Source: Bacteroides intestinalis (GTDB lineage: Bacteria > Bacteroidota > Bacteroidia > Bacteroidales > Bacteroidaceae). Taken from it: a stretch of DNA of 64,000 nucleotides. The DNA lies in assembly GCF_003464595.1 (NCBI RefSeq), contig NZ_QRZF01000006.1, positions 124,001 through 188,000 of the forward strand, written 5' to 3'. The notes below the pieces were generated by a model. The model ran no database searches. It had not been told where the DNA came from and saw nothing but the letters and a program-made list of their open reading frames with translations. Both the position numbers and the translations under genes were made by a program. Each line of letters starts with the position of its first letter. Position 1 is the first letter of the stretch. Of the stretch, positions 53,602-63,358 are shown piece by piece.

Positions 53602-54174
53602 TAAATTAGTTTGATATTTGTGTTATATTAATCATTAAAAATATGTAAACGAATACTAATATATTTATTTTTCTTCTTTACTGAGACTTATATTTCATTC
53701 TTAATGCATGAAATACTACTTTTTCTAAAAATCATATTGTCTTTACTTCTGCTGATATATATGTTATATTGAAAGTATAATGTGAATAATAGTTTGTAAT
53801 ATTGATGAATGTATTATATTTAGTTGCTATGTGATTGTGTTCTCTTAAAACAATAATATAGCAATATTTATATTTTATATATATAAATTCTAAAAAATAT
53901 AGAATGCTATTATCAAGCTGAAATAGAAATCAATTAGACTTTCATTACTTAACTGGTTTAATTGATGTGAATATTGATATTTGATTATTAATAATTAGGC
54001 TGGCTGAATTTTTATTTATTCATGCAATTATTCTTTTTAGTCAATATCAGATTCTTCGGTGAGATAAATGAGATGTTACTTATTATTAAGTAAGTATCAG
54101 GTCGTCCAGTATACAGTAAAAAAAGAGTAAGTGATCCCCCGGAAGATAATATAAAAATAATAATAAATAGGCGT

Positions 54175-57100
54175 TTGTTGTACTTATATATAAATGTTGA
54201 TACACCAAGTTCCCAAAGTACTCAACAAGCAAAGAAAATCACGGGAAAAGTTGTAGATGCAACGGGTGAGCCAATCATTGGTGCCAGCGTATTAGTAAAG
54301 GGTACAGGCACGGGTACTGTTACTAATGTAGATGGCGGATTCTCTGTAGATGCCCAGTTGGGTAGCACATTAGTAATTTCATTCGTGGGGTATACTTCGG
54401 CTGAAATTAAGGTAGGTGCAGGAAATGTATATACAGTGACTTTGAAAGAAGATGCCCAGACTTTGAATGAAGTTGTGGTGACTGCTATGGGTATTAAAAA
54501 GGAAAAGAAGGCTTTAGGATATGCTGTCTCTGATATTAACTCAGAAGAATTATTGAAGAACAAAAATACCAATGTTATTAATTCATTGGCAGGTAAGGTT
54601 CCAGGTGTAAATATTACGCAGAGTAGTGGTGCGGCAGGTGCCGGTGCAAGTATTATCATTCGTGGTGGTAATTCTACTTCAGAAGGTCGCGAGAACCAGC
54701 CTTTGTTTGTGGTGGATGGAATTATTTATGATAACTCTACACAAGTAGTAGGGAATAGCGGTACTGATGGTATGACGCGTAGTAATACAACCTACTCAAA
54801 TCGTGTGATGGATATCAATCCGGAAGATATTGAGACCATGTCCATATTGAAAGGTGCTGCTGCAGCTGCTTTGTATGGTTCGCGTGCTGCCGATGGTGCT
54901 ATTATCATAACTACTAAAAAAGGTGCTGAAGGTTCTGTTAAAGTTGACTTTTCCAGTAAGTTGAGTAGTTCATGGGCTACTAAGCTACCGGAAGTTCAGA
55001 CGGAATTTGGCCGTGGATATTATTCAAATAATGGTGTTCTGGATGATTTGACTTACTTGTCATGGGGAGAGAGAATCGCTTCCGGTACCCAACTATATGA
55101 TAACATTGGTGACTTCTTCCAAAATGGTGCTGTTTGGGATAATAATGTTAGCATTTCCGGTGGAACTAAAAATAGTTCATTCTTTTTGTCTGCATCTAAT
55201 TATGATCAAACGGGTATTGTTCCCAAAACAGGCTATAATAAAACAACAGTCCGTTTTAATGGTGAACAGAAATATGGTCGTTTGACGGTAGGTGCTAACG
55301 TTTCCTATTCTATAGCAGATACAGATAAGACATTAACTTCCGCAGGTTTATATGACGGTGGTGGTAATGGTACCATGACTGCACTTTACAGTTGGCCCCA
55401 GACCGAAGACATGTCGAAGTACTTGAATGAGGATGGTTCTAAATATCGTTTGTTTGATGGTCGTCTGGACTTGGCAAGTGATAAGGAAAATCCGTATTGG
55501 ATTATAAATAAAAACAAGCTGTCGGATAATACGAAGCGCTTTACCGGTGCAGCAAATGCTTCTTTCAAAATAGCAGACTGGTGGGATGTTTCAGCACGTG
55601 TAGGTTACGACCAATATACGACGGAAGCATATACTTATATTGCTCCGGGCTCTGTTGCAAAAGAAATGTATCAGAATGGTCGTCTGAATAAGAGTGACTA
55701 TACTTACAATTATATTTCAACGAATGTAATGAGTAATTTCCATAAAACCTTTGGTGATTTCGATCTGAATTTATTGGTAGGTACTACTACTGAAAGTACT
55801 GAGCGCCATAACCAAACCCATTGGGGATATGACTTTATTACGGCAGGTACAATCAGCTTTAATAATATATCGAAAGAAAACCAATTCTTTAAAGATGCTA
55901 CATCAAAGAAAAGACTGGTAGGCGTATATGGTGAATTTCGTGCTTCTTATAAAAATATTGCTTATCTCACAGTCACAGGTCGTAATGACTGGTCATCTAC
56001 TTTACCTATTGATAATCGTTCTTATTTCTATCCCTCCGTTAGCGGTTCATTTGTATTCACTGAGTTGTTTAGCAAGAATGATATACTTACTTTTGGCAAG
56101 GTACGTGCCAGTTGGGCGCAAGTTGGCAAGGATGCTAATGCTTATGCCACGTTAACTTATCTGGAAACTCCTATTACTTATGGTTCTTTTACAGGGGTTG
56201 GAAATCAGTATGTGCTTGGCAATGCATATTTGAAACCTGAGATCCAGACGGCATGGGAAGTAGGCACGGAATTGAGATTTTTAGGTGGACGTTTAGGCCT
56301 GGACTATACTTATTATCATAGCCAGACCAAAAATCAAATCGCTTCTCCTCGTTTGTCTAATGCAAACGGTTCCATAATGTCTTCTATCAATTCAGGTTCT
56401 GTAATCAATAACGGTATGGAAATAGCTATTACCGGTAAGCCTATTGTAACAAAAGACTTTGAATGGAATATTACTTTAAATACTTCTTATAACCGTGGTA
56501 AATTGGGTGATTTTCTGGATGGTGTGAGTATGTTCTATCCGACAGATGCGCAGTTCGGTACGGTAAAAGCTGCCTCTGTTCCGAATGGTGGTAAATTCCT
56601 CGCATTGGTTGGCAGTCGTTTTGCTTATGAAACCACCGGAGAGGATAATCAAGAAATCATTGGCGGAAGATATCAGGTTGATACTACTACAGGGTTATAT
56701 AAAATTCATTCTTCTACCAGTGAAGTTGTCGGTAACCGTGAACCGAAATTTATAGGTGGTTTGAATAATACATTTCACATTAAGGATTTGACGCTTTCTT
56801 TCTTGCTTGATTTCCGCATTGGTGGTGATGTATATAACGGTACTGAATACTATATGGTGTCAAATGGATTAAGCAAACGCACCTTGGAAAATGGTCGTGA
56901 ATATGTGACGGTGACCGGAGTAGACAGTAAAACTGGAGCAGATATTAATCAGACTTATTATGCTGATCAAAGTTATGATATCAATGGCGTTACATATTCC
57001 GGTAAGGCCATGATAAAGAAATATTGGGATAACTATTGTTCAAACTCCTATAACTTTATAACTTCTGTAAATTGGTTGAAATTGCGCTCTTTATCTGTCA

Positions 57101-57318
57101 GCTATGATTTCACGAAGCTAATAAAAAGACAGAATGTTATTAAGAGATTATCGGTAACTGCTACCGGAACAAACTTGTTTACTTGGACAAACTATAAGGG
57201 CATGGACCCTGAAGTTAGTACGGCTGGTGGTACAGGCGGTTCCGGTGCTACAGGTATTGATTATTGTAGTGTTCCGTCAACATCCAGTTTTTCTTTTGGC
57301 GTTAATCTTACATTCTAA
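54175..57318 (+). CDS. susC: SusC/RagA TonB-dependent receptor, 5' end detached (OFF state)
   Basis: Open from 54094; the first possible initiator is TTG at 54175, without a ribosome site or signal peptide, so this is not a working start. After the repeat (54200-54226) come a carboxypeptidase-regulatory-like domain (KKITGKVVDATGEPIIGASV, about 20-100), the plug (LNEVVVTAMGIKKEKKALGY, GGNSTSEGRENQPLFVVDG, ILKGAAAAALYGSRAADGAI) and a 22-strand-type barrel ending FSFGVNLTF. It imports a polymer-derived ligand with SusD. No internal stop or frameshift is seen across more than 1000 codons, so the gene is kept functional although silent. Confidence 0.9.
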   Translation: MLYLYINVDTPSSQSTQQAKKITGKVVDATGEPIIGASVLVKGTGTGTVTNVDGGFSVDAQLGSTLVISFVGYTSAEIKVGAGNVYTVTLKEDAQTLNEVVVTAMGIKKEKKALGYAVSDINSEELLKNKNTNVINSLAGKVPGVNITQSSGAAGAGASIIIRGGNSTSEGRENQPLFVVDGIIYDNSTQVVGNSGTDGMTRSNTTYSNRVMDINPEDIETMSILKGAAAAALYGSRAADGAIIITTKKGAEGSVKVDFSSKLSSSWATKLPEVQTEFGRGYYSNNGVLDDLTYLSWGERIASGTQLYDNIGDFFQNGAVWDNNVSISGGTKNSSFFLSASNYDQTGIVPKTGYNKTTVRFNGEQKYGRLTVGANVSYSIADTDKTLTSAGLYDGGGNGTMTALYSWPQTEDMSKYLNEDGSKYRLFDGRLDLASDKENPYWIINKNKLSDNTKRFTGAANASFKIADWWDVSARVGYDQYTTEAYTYIAPGSVAKEMYQNGRLNKSDYTYNYISTNVMSNFHKTFGDFDLNLLVGTTTESTERHNQTHWGYDFITAGTISFNNISKENQFFKDATSKKRLVGVYGEFRASYKNIAYLTVTGRNDWSSTLPIDNRSYFYPSVSGSFVFTELFSKNDILTFGKVRASWAQVGKDANAYATLTYLETPITYGSFTGVGNQYVLGNAYLKPEIQTAWEVGTELRFLGGRLGLDYTYYHSQTKNQIASPRLSNANGSIMSSINSGSVINNGMEIAITGKPIVTKDFEWNITLNTSYNRGKLGDFLDGVSMFYPTDAQFGTVKAASVPNGGKFLALVGSRFAYETTGEDNQEIIGGRYQVDTTTGLYKIHSSTSEVVGNREPKFIGGLNNTFHIKDLTLSFLLDFRIGGDVYNGTEYYMVSNGLSKRTLENGREYVTVTGVDSKTGADINQTYYADQSYDINGVTYSGKAMIKKYWDNYCSNSYNFITSVNWLKLRSLSVSYDFTKLIKRQNVIKRLSVTATGTNLFTWTNYKGMDPEVSTAGGTGGSGATGIDYCSVPSTSSFSFGVNLTF
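54200..54226 (+). repeat. Right inverted repeat of the switch (inside susC)
   Basis: ATACACCAAGTTCCCAAAG then TACTCAAC. It encodes DTPSSQSTQ in the susC frame. The core is identical to the left repeat on the opposite strand. Confidence 0.92.
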
Positions 57319-57341
57319 TAACTGCAAAAAAATTGAAGATT

Positions 57342-59327
57342 ATGAAGTATTTTAAATATATAGCACTGGGTTGTTTGCTTACTTTAAGCACAACATCCTG
57401 TGAGGAGTGGCTGGATGTTAATGTCGATCCGGATTCTCCCAATAATGAAAGCGCTTTGGTTTCGAACCGTTTACCTTGGATTCAGAAATTTTATATGTAT
57501 AGCGCCGGCACTGTGAATATGCGTACAGCTTGTCAGGCAGGTGTTTTTTATAGTAATAATGGTAATAACAATAAGCTGAGTGTCACATGGGCATGCCCGT
57601 CAGGTACCACCACCACTCCTTACCAGACTTGGTTTGTGGAGACTGCTGCCAATCTGAATGATTTGTATAAGAAGGCAGAACAGGAAGGAGCTTATCATTA
57701 CATGGCCGCAGCCGATGTATTTCATGCCTTGGGATTTATGGAAATGCTCGACCTGTATGGCGAGATACCTTATACAGAGGCATTAGGTGCTTCACCGAGT
57801 CCTGCCTATGATGATGGGAAAACAATCTTTAATGGATGTATTGCCAAATTGGATGAAGCCATTGAACTTTTTGGAAGGGCTCAGGAAACTTCAGCTACCA
57901 GATTGATAGATGGGGATATGTGGAATGCCGGTGATGTCCAGAAGTGGTTAAAGCTTTGCTATGGTTTGAAAGCTCGCTATTTATTGAAGCTTTCCAAAAA
58001 AGCAGATTTGTTCAATCCGGATGCTATTTTAGAATGTTTGTCGAAAGCTCCTCAATCAAACAGCGATAATATATTAGTTAAATGCTATAATAGCTCTTCG
58101 GATGTAACCGATTATCTGCTTCAGGACCCTGTGATGACTAATTCCAACTGGAATGTTGCCGCTTACGGTTCCAACCAGAGGCTTTCGAAATACTATTATG
58201 ATTTGCTGACTAATATGCGTGGGGCAGGCACGGTAGATCCCCGTATGACTAAAATCGTACCGGCTGCCATGTGTAATATCAAATTAAATGCTGATGGTAA
58301 GGTGCAGTCTTATGATTGGTTGCGTTCTGTGGGTGTCGATTTCTACGGAGAGTCGGCTCGTTTGACTGCCGGCGGAGAACTCTCTATCCAATCTCCTGTT
58401 TACGCTGATGCCAATAAGGATATTTCGTATGAGATTGCGGACGCAAGCAAGCGTAATGAATTTATCGCATCATTGAAAGGTAAGAAGTATACAGTGGATG
58501 GCAATAAGGTTATTGTGACTTACCCTAAAGGTTCTCCTTATGTGAATAGTACTAACTATATATATGCAGGGGATACGATCTATGTAAATTTACGTAATAA
58601 CTCCTGCCTTACAGGCATGGGTGGGCAAGGTGAAATGGATATGTATTGGTATTTCCAGACTACTGCTGCTGTATCTGCCGGTGCTATTGGCTCTACGGGG
58701 TCGTTCCAGGTACGTCCTAACTCGGACTTTGAAGTTTTAACTTATCATGAAATGTGTTTTATTAAGTCTGAGGTTTATATGCGTAAAGGTGATAAAACGA
58801 AGGCCCTTGTTGCTTATAAAGAAGGCATTAAAGCTCACATGGATATGATGCAGACAAAACTGGAAGAGTGGAAAGCTGCCGGTTATGATAATAAGGATAT
58901 GTGGCCGATGGACAACAGTGAGATTACTGCTTATATGGCGAGTGACGCTGTTTGCCAGGATGAAGGCAGTCTGACTATGGCTGACATTATGTTGCAGAAG
59001 TACTTAGCAATGGGATGCAGCGCTGAGAATTGGAATGATATGCGTCGTTTTAATTACAGTGCCGGTAATATCGGTAGTTTCGGTGTTGTATATCCCGGTT
59101 ATCAGCGTGGTCCGCTATTTGCTGGACAGGCAGAAATAACCGGAACTTCACCTACTGATCCCATGTACTGGATGCGCCGTTGGAGATTGCCAGCCACATT
59201 GGAATTACAATATAATGCAACGAATGCCGGAGCTGCCAACTCAAAGGCTTTTGAAACAAATATTTGGTGCTATCCTATTTGGTGGGATTGTGCTACAGAC
59301 GATGAATATTACGGTTATATTAGATAG
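57342..59327 (+). CDS. susD: SusD/RagB-family outer-membrane lipoprotein
   Basis: About 661 aa from the ATG at 57342 (an upstream TTG adds three residues). Lipoprotein signal LGCLLTLSTTSCEEWLDV with lipidated Cys. SusD-type TPR helices: AYHYMAAADVFHALGFMEMLDLYGEIPYTEAL, then KWLKLCYGLKARYLLKLS, with a C-terminal QKYLAMGCSAENWNDMRRF. It is the ligand-capturing lid on SusC. It starts 23 bp after susC, so its expression presumably follows the switch. Confidence 0.93.
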   Translation: MKYFKYIALGCLLTLSTTSCEEWLDVNVDPDSPNNESALVSNRLPWIQKFYMYSAGTVNMRTACQAGVFYSNNGNNNKLSVTWACPSGTTTTPYQTWFVETAANLNDLYKKAEQEGAYHYMAAADVFHALGFMEMLDLYGEIPYTEALGASPSPAYDDGKTIFNGCIAKLDEAIELFGRAQETSATRLIDGDMWNAGDVQKWLKLCYGLKARYLLKLSKKADLFNPDAILECLSKAPQSNSDNILVKCYNSSSDVTDYLLQDPVMTNSNWNVAAYGSNQRLSKYYYDLLTNMRGAGTVDPRMTKIVPAAMCNIKLNADGKVQSYDWLRSVGVDFYGESARLTAGGELSIQSPVYADANKDISYEIADASKRNEFIASLKGKKYTVDGNKVIVTYPKGSPYVNSTNYIYAGDTIYVNLRNNSCLTGMGGQGEMDMYWYFQTTAAVSAGAIGSTGSFQVRPNSDFEVLTYHEMCFIKSEVYMRKGDKTKALVAYKEGIKAHMDMMQTKLEEWKAAGYDNKDMWPMDNSEITAYMASDAVCQDEGSLTMADIMLQKYLAMGCSAENWNDMRRFNYSAGNIGSFGVVYPGYQRGPLFAGQAEITGTSPTDPMYWMRRWRLPATLELQYNATNAGAANSKAFETNIWCYPIWWDCATDDEYYGYIR

Positions 59328-59340
59328 CCGCTAATATAAT

Positions 59341-59410
59341 GAAGACTCTTACTGTCTTCATTCATAAATGATGATTGAAGCAGCTGGTTCGTGAGAATCG
59401 GCTGCTTTTT
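59341..59410 (+). terminator. Two-hairpin element R1 after susD
   Basis: A GAAGAC/GTCTTC hairpin then a 10-bp hairpin GCAGCTGGTT-CGTGAG-AATCGGCTGC with a T-run. A diverged 70-bp copy (R2) lies 303 bp downstream. Intrinsic terminator of susCD. Confidence 0.75.
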
Positions 59411-59495
59411 GCTGTATTGGTCTATAAAATCCCTTTGTTTATAGAATGTTATTTTAAATATCTTAAAATATTGGGGATTGATGTATTTCATTGAT

Positions 59496-59503
59496 TATCT
59501 TTG
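59496..59503 (+). promoter_or_regulatory. Candidate promoter P1 in the R1-R2 gap
   Basis: TATCTTTG matches TAnnTTTG, with TTG at 59471-59473. A GCTG/CAGC hairpin and an AAAGAAC/GTTCTTT terminator-like hairpin (about 59540-59557) follow, so a very short RNA could be made. Confidence 0.4.
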
Positions 59504-59577
59504 CCGCAAAGCGAAGATAAGCTGCACTTCAGCATAAAAAAAGAACTGGTTCTTTTTATTCTGCATTCGATTTGCAT

Positions 59578-59585
59578 TATCTTTG
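59578..59585 (+). promoter_or_regulatory. Candidate promoter P2 in the R1-R2 gap
   Basis: A second TATCTTTG box. A transcript from about 59592 ending at R2 (59713) would be a ~120-nt RNA without an ORF. Confidence 0.4.
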
Positions 59586-59643
59586 CGCTCGAAAACGAAA
59601 ATATGATTTTCATTGAAGTTTAATAGAGATTTAATAAGATATT

Positions 59644-59713
59644 GAAGACTATAATGGTCTTCATTCATAGATGATGATTGGGACAGTCGGTTCGTGAGAA
59701 TCGGCTGTTTTTT
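59644..59713 (+). terminator. Two-hairpin element R2
   Basis: Aligns without gaps to R1 over 70 bp with about 11 differences, most of them in loops or compensated in stems. Ends in a T-run before the DUF3805 gene. Possible 3' end of a small RNA. Confidence 0.65.
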
Positions 59714-59799
59714 GTTTCTGTTTGTTTGCATATCAACGGCGGTAGTGTTACTTTTGCCGGACGAGGTCAGGTGGCCTCGTTTTTAACCTCTGAATAACA

Positions 59800-60606
59800 A
59801 TGGCACAAAGCAAGAAATTTATCTCTCCGGGAGCATGGTTTTCCATGATGTATCCCGCAGACTGGAATGAATTTGAAGATGGAGAAGGCTCTTTTCTCTT
59901 CTATAATCCTAATGAATGGACCGGAAATTTCCGTATCTCTGCATACAAAGGCAGTGCGACGTATGCCAGGGAAGTAATCCGGCAGGAACTGAAAGACAAT
60001 CCTTCGGCTGCTTCCGTAAGGATAGGAAATATGGAATGTGCTTACAGTAAAGAGATGTTTGAGGAAGATGGAGCTTATTATACTTCCCACCTTTGGATTA
60101 CCGGTATGGCCGATGTTGCTTTCGAATGTTCTTTTACTGTCAGTAAGGGGTCGTCTGCGGTAGAAGCCGAGGCGGTTATTGCTTCATTGGAAATACGCAA
60201 AGAGGGAGTGAAATATCCGGAAGAGATTATTCCTGTCCGCCTGTCCGAAATCTATCAGATAAATGAAGCTTTTGAGTGGGTGACAACCACTGTGAAGGAG
60301 CAACTGAAAAAAGACTTCCAGGGAATGGAAGAAGATTTGGACAGCATGCAGCAGATTATCGATGGTGGAACTATCGGTCCGAAGAAGAAAGAAGCGTGGC
60401 TCTCTTTCGGTATTGCCATCTGTGTGATTCTTGCCAATGAGGTAGATGGCCTGGAGTGGATGACTCTGATAGATGGTAATCGTGAAGCTCCTGTGCTGCA
60501 GAATCTTACTACCGGAGAATGGATTGACCCCATGAAATTAGTGTGGAGCAAAGTGAAGGCAGGGGAACCTTGCAATTTGTCAGAGACCTACAAAACCCTT
60601 CTTTAA
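59800..60606 (+). CDS. DUF3805/DUF3806-type protein
   Basis: 268 aa, soluble, no signal peptide. The N-terminal half (FISPGAWFSMMYPADWNEFEDGEGSFLFYNP) and C-terminal half (EAWLSFGIAICVILANEVDGLEWMTLIDG, WIDPMKLVWSKVK) fit my memory of the DUF3805 and DUF3806 families. Function unknown; the C-terminal part resembles immunity-like or SUKH-type small folds only loosely. It stands just before the ABC-F gene in the same direction. Confidence 0.7.
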   Translation: MAQSKKFISPGAWFSMMYPADWNEFEDGEGSFLFYNPNEWTGNFRISAYKGSATYAREVIRQELKDNPSAASVRIGNMECAYSKEMFEEDGAYYTSHLWITGMADVAFECSFTVSKGSSAVEAEAVIASLEIRKEGVKYPEEIIPVRLSEIYQINEAFEWVTTTVKEQLKKDFQGMEEDLDSMQQIIDGGTIGPKKKEAWLSFGIAICVILANEVDGLEWMTLIDGNREAPVLQNLTTGEWIDPMKLVWSKVKAGEPCNLSETYKTLL

Positions 60607-60629
60607 TTTTTAATTTATAATTTTTAATT

Positions 60630-62501
60630 GTGATTAGTTATCTTCAGATAGAGAATTTGACCAAATCGTTTGGTGATTTGGTATTGCTTGAGAATGTTGC
60701 TCTCGGTGTAGCAGAAGGACAACGTATCGGATTGATTGCCAAGAATGGTAGCGGTAAAACTACCTTACTGAATATCATTGCCGGGAAAGAGGGATATGAC
60801 AGTGGAAATATATCTTTCCGCCGTGACCTCCGGGTAGGGTATTTGGAACAAGACCCGCAATATCCGGAAAACCTGACTGTATTGGAAGCCTGCTTTCATC
60901 ATGGCAACAGTACCGTAGAATTGATTAAGGAATACGAACGTTGCATGGAAACGGAAGGGCATCCGGGACTCGATGAAATCCTGATACGTATGGACCATGA
61001 AAAAGCATGGGACTATGAGCAGAAGGCCAAGCAAATTCTATCTCAGTTGAAGATACGTAATTTCGACCAGCAAGTAAAGCACCTTTCCGGTGGGCAGCTG
61101 AAGCGTGTGGCACTTGCCAACACCCTTATCACTGAACCGGATTTTCTGATTCTGGATGAGCCCACCAACCACCTCGATCTTGATATGACTGAATGGTTGG
61201 AAGATTATTTGCGCCGCACCAACCTCAGTCTGCTTATGGTGACGCACGACCGATATTTTCTGGATCGTGTCTGCACCGAAATCATTGAAATAGACAATCG
61301 TCAGATTTATCAATATAAAGGAAACTATAGTTATTATCTGGAGAAACGGCAGGAACGTATTGATGCAACGAATGTCGAGATCACTCGCGCCAACAACCTG
61401 TATCGTACAGAACTGGAATGGATGCGCCGTATGCCACAGGCCCGCGGACATAAAGCCCGCTATCGCGAAGATGCTTTCTATGAACTGGAGAAAGTAGCCA
61501 AACAGCGTTTTAATAACGACAATGTGAAGCTGGATGTGAAAGCGTCCTATATCGGCAGTAAGATATTCGAGGCGGACCATGTGTACAAATCATTCGGTGA
61601 CCTGAAGATATTGGAAGACTTCTCTTACATCTTTGCCCGTTATGAAAAGATGGGTATTGTGGGAAATAATGGTACCGGTAAATCTACTTTTATCAAAATC
61701 CTGATGGGAGAAGTAAAGGCAGACAGTGGAACAATTGATATTGGTGAGACGGTGCGCTTCGGTTATTACTCGCAGGATGGCTTGCAGTTTGATGAACAAA
61801 TGAAAGTCATTGATGTGGTGCAGGATATTGCCGAAGTCATAGAACTGGGTAATGGCAAGAAGCTGACTGCTTCCCAATTTCTGCAGCATTTCCTGTTCAC
61901 CCCCGAAACCCAACATAGCTATGTATATAAATTGAGTGGTGGAGAACGCCGCCGCCTGTACTTGTGTACGGTACTGATGCGCAATCCTAACTTCCTTGTA
62001 TTGGATGAGCCTACCAACGACTTGGATATTATCACTCTGAATGTGCTGGAAGAGTATTTGCAGAATTTCAAGGGTTGTGTGATTGTGGTTAGCCACGACC
62101 GTTATTTTATGGATAAAGTCGTAGACCACTTATTAGTGTTCAATGGTCAGGCGGACATTCGTGATTTCCCCGGAAACTATACGCAGTATCGTGACTGGAA
62201 AGAAGAAAAAGCCCGCCAAGAGAAAGAAAAAGAGGCTGCTAAACCGCAGGAAGACAAAACTTCTAAAGTACGTCTGAATGAAAAGCGACGGATGTCCTTT
62301 AAGGAGAAGAGAGAGTTCGAACAACTGGAACAGGAAATTGCTGCCTTGGAAGAAGAAAAGGCCAGTATTGAGATTGCTTTATGCAGTGGTACCCTGTCTG
62401 TAGATGAGCTGACAGAGAAGTCCAAACGTCTGCCTGAGGTAACCGATCTGATTGATGAAAAGACTATGCGTTGGCTGGAACTTAGTGAGATAGAAGAATG
62501 A
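60630..62501 (+). CDS. ABC-F family ATPase
   Basis: 623 aa, GTG start at 60630. Two ABC domains in tandem: Walker A IAKNGSGKTTLL and GNNGTGKSTFI, signatures LSGGQLKRVAL and LSGGERRRLYL, Walker B FLILDEPTNHLDL and FLVLDEPTNDLDI. The inter-domain linker is helical, and a Lys/Glu-rich C-terminal coiled coil (about 535-620) is typical of the Uup/EttA side of the family. It acts on ribosomes or DNA structures, not as a transporter: there are no membrane helices. It overlaps the next gene by 4 bp. Confidence 0.92.
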   Translation: MISYLQIENLTKSFGDLVLLENVALGVAEGQRIGLIAKNGSGKTTLLNIIAGKEGYDSGNISFRRDLRVGYLEQDPQYPENLTVLEACFHHGNSTVELIKEYERCMETEGHPGLDEILIRMDHEKAWDYEQKAKQILSQLKIRNFDQQVKHLSGGQLKRVALANTLITEPDFLILDEPTNHLDLDMTEWLEDYLRRTNLSLLMVTHDRYFLDRVCTEIIEIDNRQIYQYKGNYSYYLEKRQERIDATNVEITRANNLYRTELEWMRRMPQARGHKARYREDAFYELEKVAKQRFNNDNVKLDVKASYIGSKIFEADHVYKSFGDLKILEDFSYIFARYEKMGIVGNNGTGKSTFIKILMGEVKADSGTIDIGETVRFGYYSQDGLQFDEQMKVIDVVQDIAEVIELGNGKKLTASQFLQHFLFTPETQHSYVYKLSGGERRRLYLCTVLMRNPNFLVLDEPTNDLDIITLNVLEEYLQNFKGCVIVVSHDRYFMDKVVDHLLVFNGQADIRDFPGNYTQYRDWKEEKARQEKEKEAAKPQEDKTSKVRLNEKRRMSFKEKREFEQLEQEIAALEEEKASIEIALCSGTLSVDELTEKSKRLPEVTDLIDEKTMRWLELSEIEE

Positions 62502-63343
62502 ATTTAACTAACTATCATAGTCATAGCTTGTATTGTGACGGACGTGCTAATATGGAAGACTTCATCCGCTTTGCCCTGAGCGAAGGATTTACGTCTTACG
62601 GTTTTTCATCTCATGCTCCGTTACCGTTCCCTACTGCCTGGACCATGGAGTGGGATTGCATGGATGATTACTTGGCAGAATTTCGTCGGCTGAAAGCTAA
62701 ATATGCCGGACAGATAGAATTGTATATAGGTTTGGAGATCGACTATCTGAATGAAGAAAGTAATCCTTCTGTTGCCCGTTTCCGGGAATTGCCATTGGAT
62801 TATCGCATTGGTTCGGTACACCTGCTTTACAATGATAAAGGAGAGGTTGTAGATGTAGATGTTACAGCAGACAAATTCCGTAAACTGGTGGACGAAGAGT
62901 TCGGAGGTGACTTGGTACGAGTGGTGCATCTCTACTACGAACGTCTGATGCGCATGGTTGAATTAGGTGGATTTGATATTGTGGGGCATGCCGATAAAAT
63001 GCATTATAACGCTGCTGCTTATCGTCCCGGTCTATTGGATGAGCCTTGGTACGATGCTTTGATACAAGAATATTTTGATGCCATTGTCCGTAAGGGATAT
63101 ATTGTAGAGGTCAATACGAAATCATATCTTGAATTGGGTACTTTCTATCCCAACGAACGTTACTTCCCTGTATTGTTGGAGAAGGGGATCCGCGTGCAGG
63201 TGAATAGTGATTCCCATTATCCAGAGCGTATAAACAACGGACGCCTGCAAGCCTTGGCGGCCTTGCAAGCGTCCGGTTATCACACTGTCACGGAGATGTA
63301 CAATAATGAGTGGAAAGATATGCCACTAATCATTCATACATGA
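62498..63343 (+). CDS. PHP-domain histidinol-phosphatase family protein
   Basis: 281 aa. PHP metal-binding signature: NYHSHSLYCDG (HxH), FSSHAPLPF, GLEIDYL, FDIVGHADKMHY and NSDSHYPE near the C-terminus. This is the HisJ/HisK-type family that removes phosphate from histidinol phosphate. Because hisB here already has an HAD phosphatase, this enzyme may be a second route or act on another phosphate ester. Coupled to the ABC-F gene (ATGA overlap). Confidence 0.85.
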   Translation: MNLTNYHSHSLYCDGRANMEDFIRFALSEGFTSYGFSSHAPLPFPTAWTMEWDCMDDYLAEFRRLKAKYAGQIELYIGLEIDYLNEESNPSVARFRELPLDYRIGSVHLLYNDKGEVVDVDVTADKFRKLVDEEFGGDLVRVVHLYYERLMRMVELGGFDIVGHADKMHYNAAAYRPGLLDEPWYDALIQEYFDAIVRKGYIVEVNTKSYLELGTFYPNERYFPVLLEKGIRVQVNSDSHYPERINNGRLQALAALQASGYHTVTEMYNNEWKDMPLIIHT

Positions 63344-63358
63344 CTCCTGTGACTTTTA

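Larger units (their letters stand above)
53454..54226. mobile_element. Invertible DNA segment controlling susC
   Basis: Inverted repeats (53454-53480 and 54200-54226) enclose 719 bp of AT-rich DNA. Near the left end, on the minus strand, lie a -7 box, an ATG and an exact signal-peptide coding stretch that runs into the left repeat. The right repeat is inside the susC reading frame. Flipping the segment would create a single in-frame gene with a promoter, start and signal peptide. No recombinase gene is in the window, so it must be encoded elsewhere. The gene-free interior shows no other ORF of note and a small TTACTTA/TAAGTAA hairpin (about 54075-54092). Confidence 0.88.
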
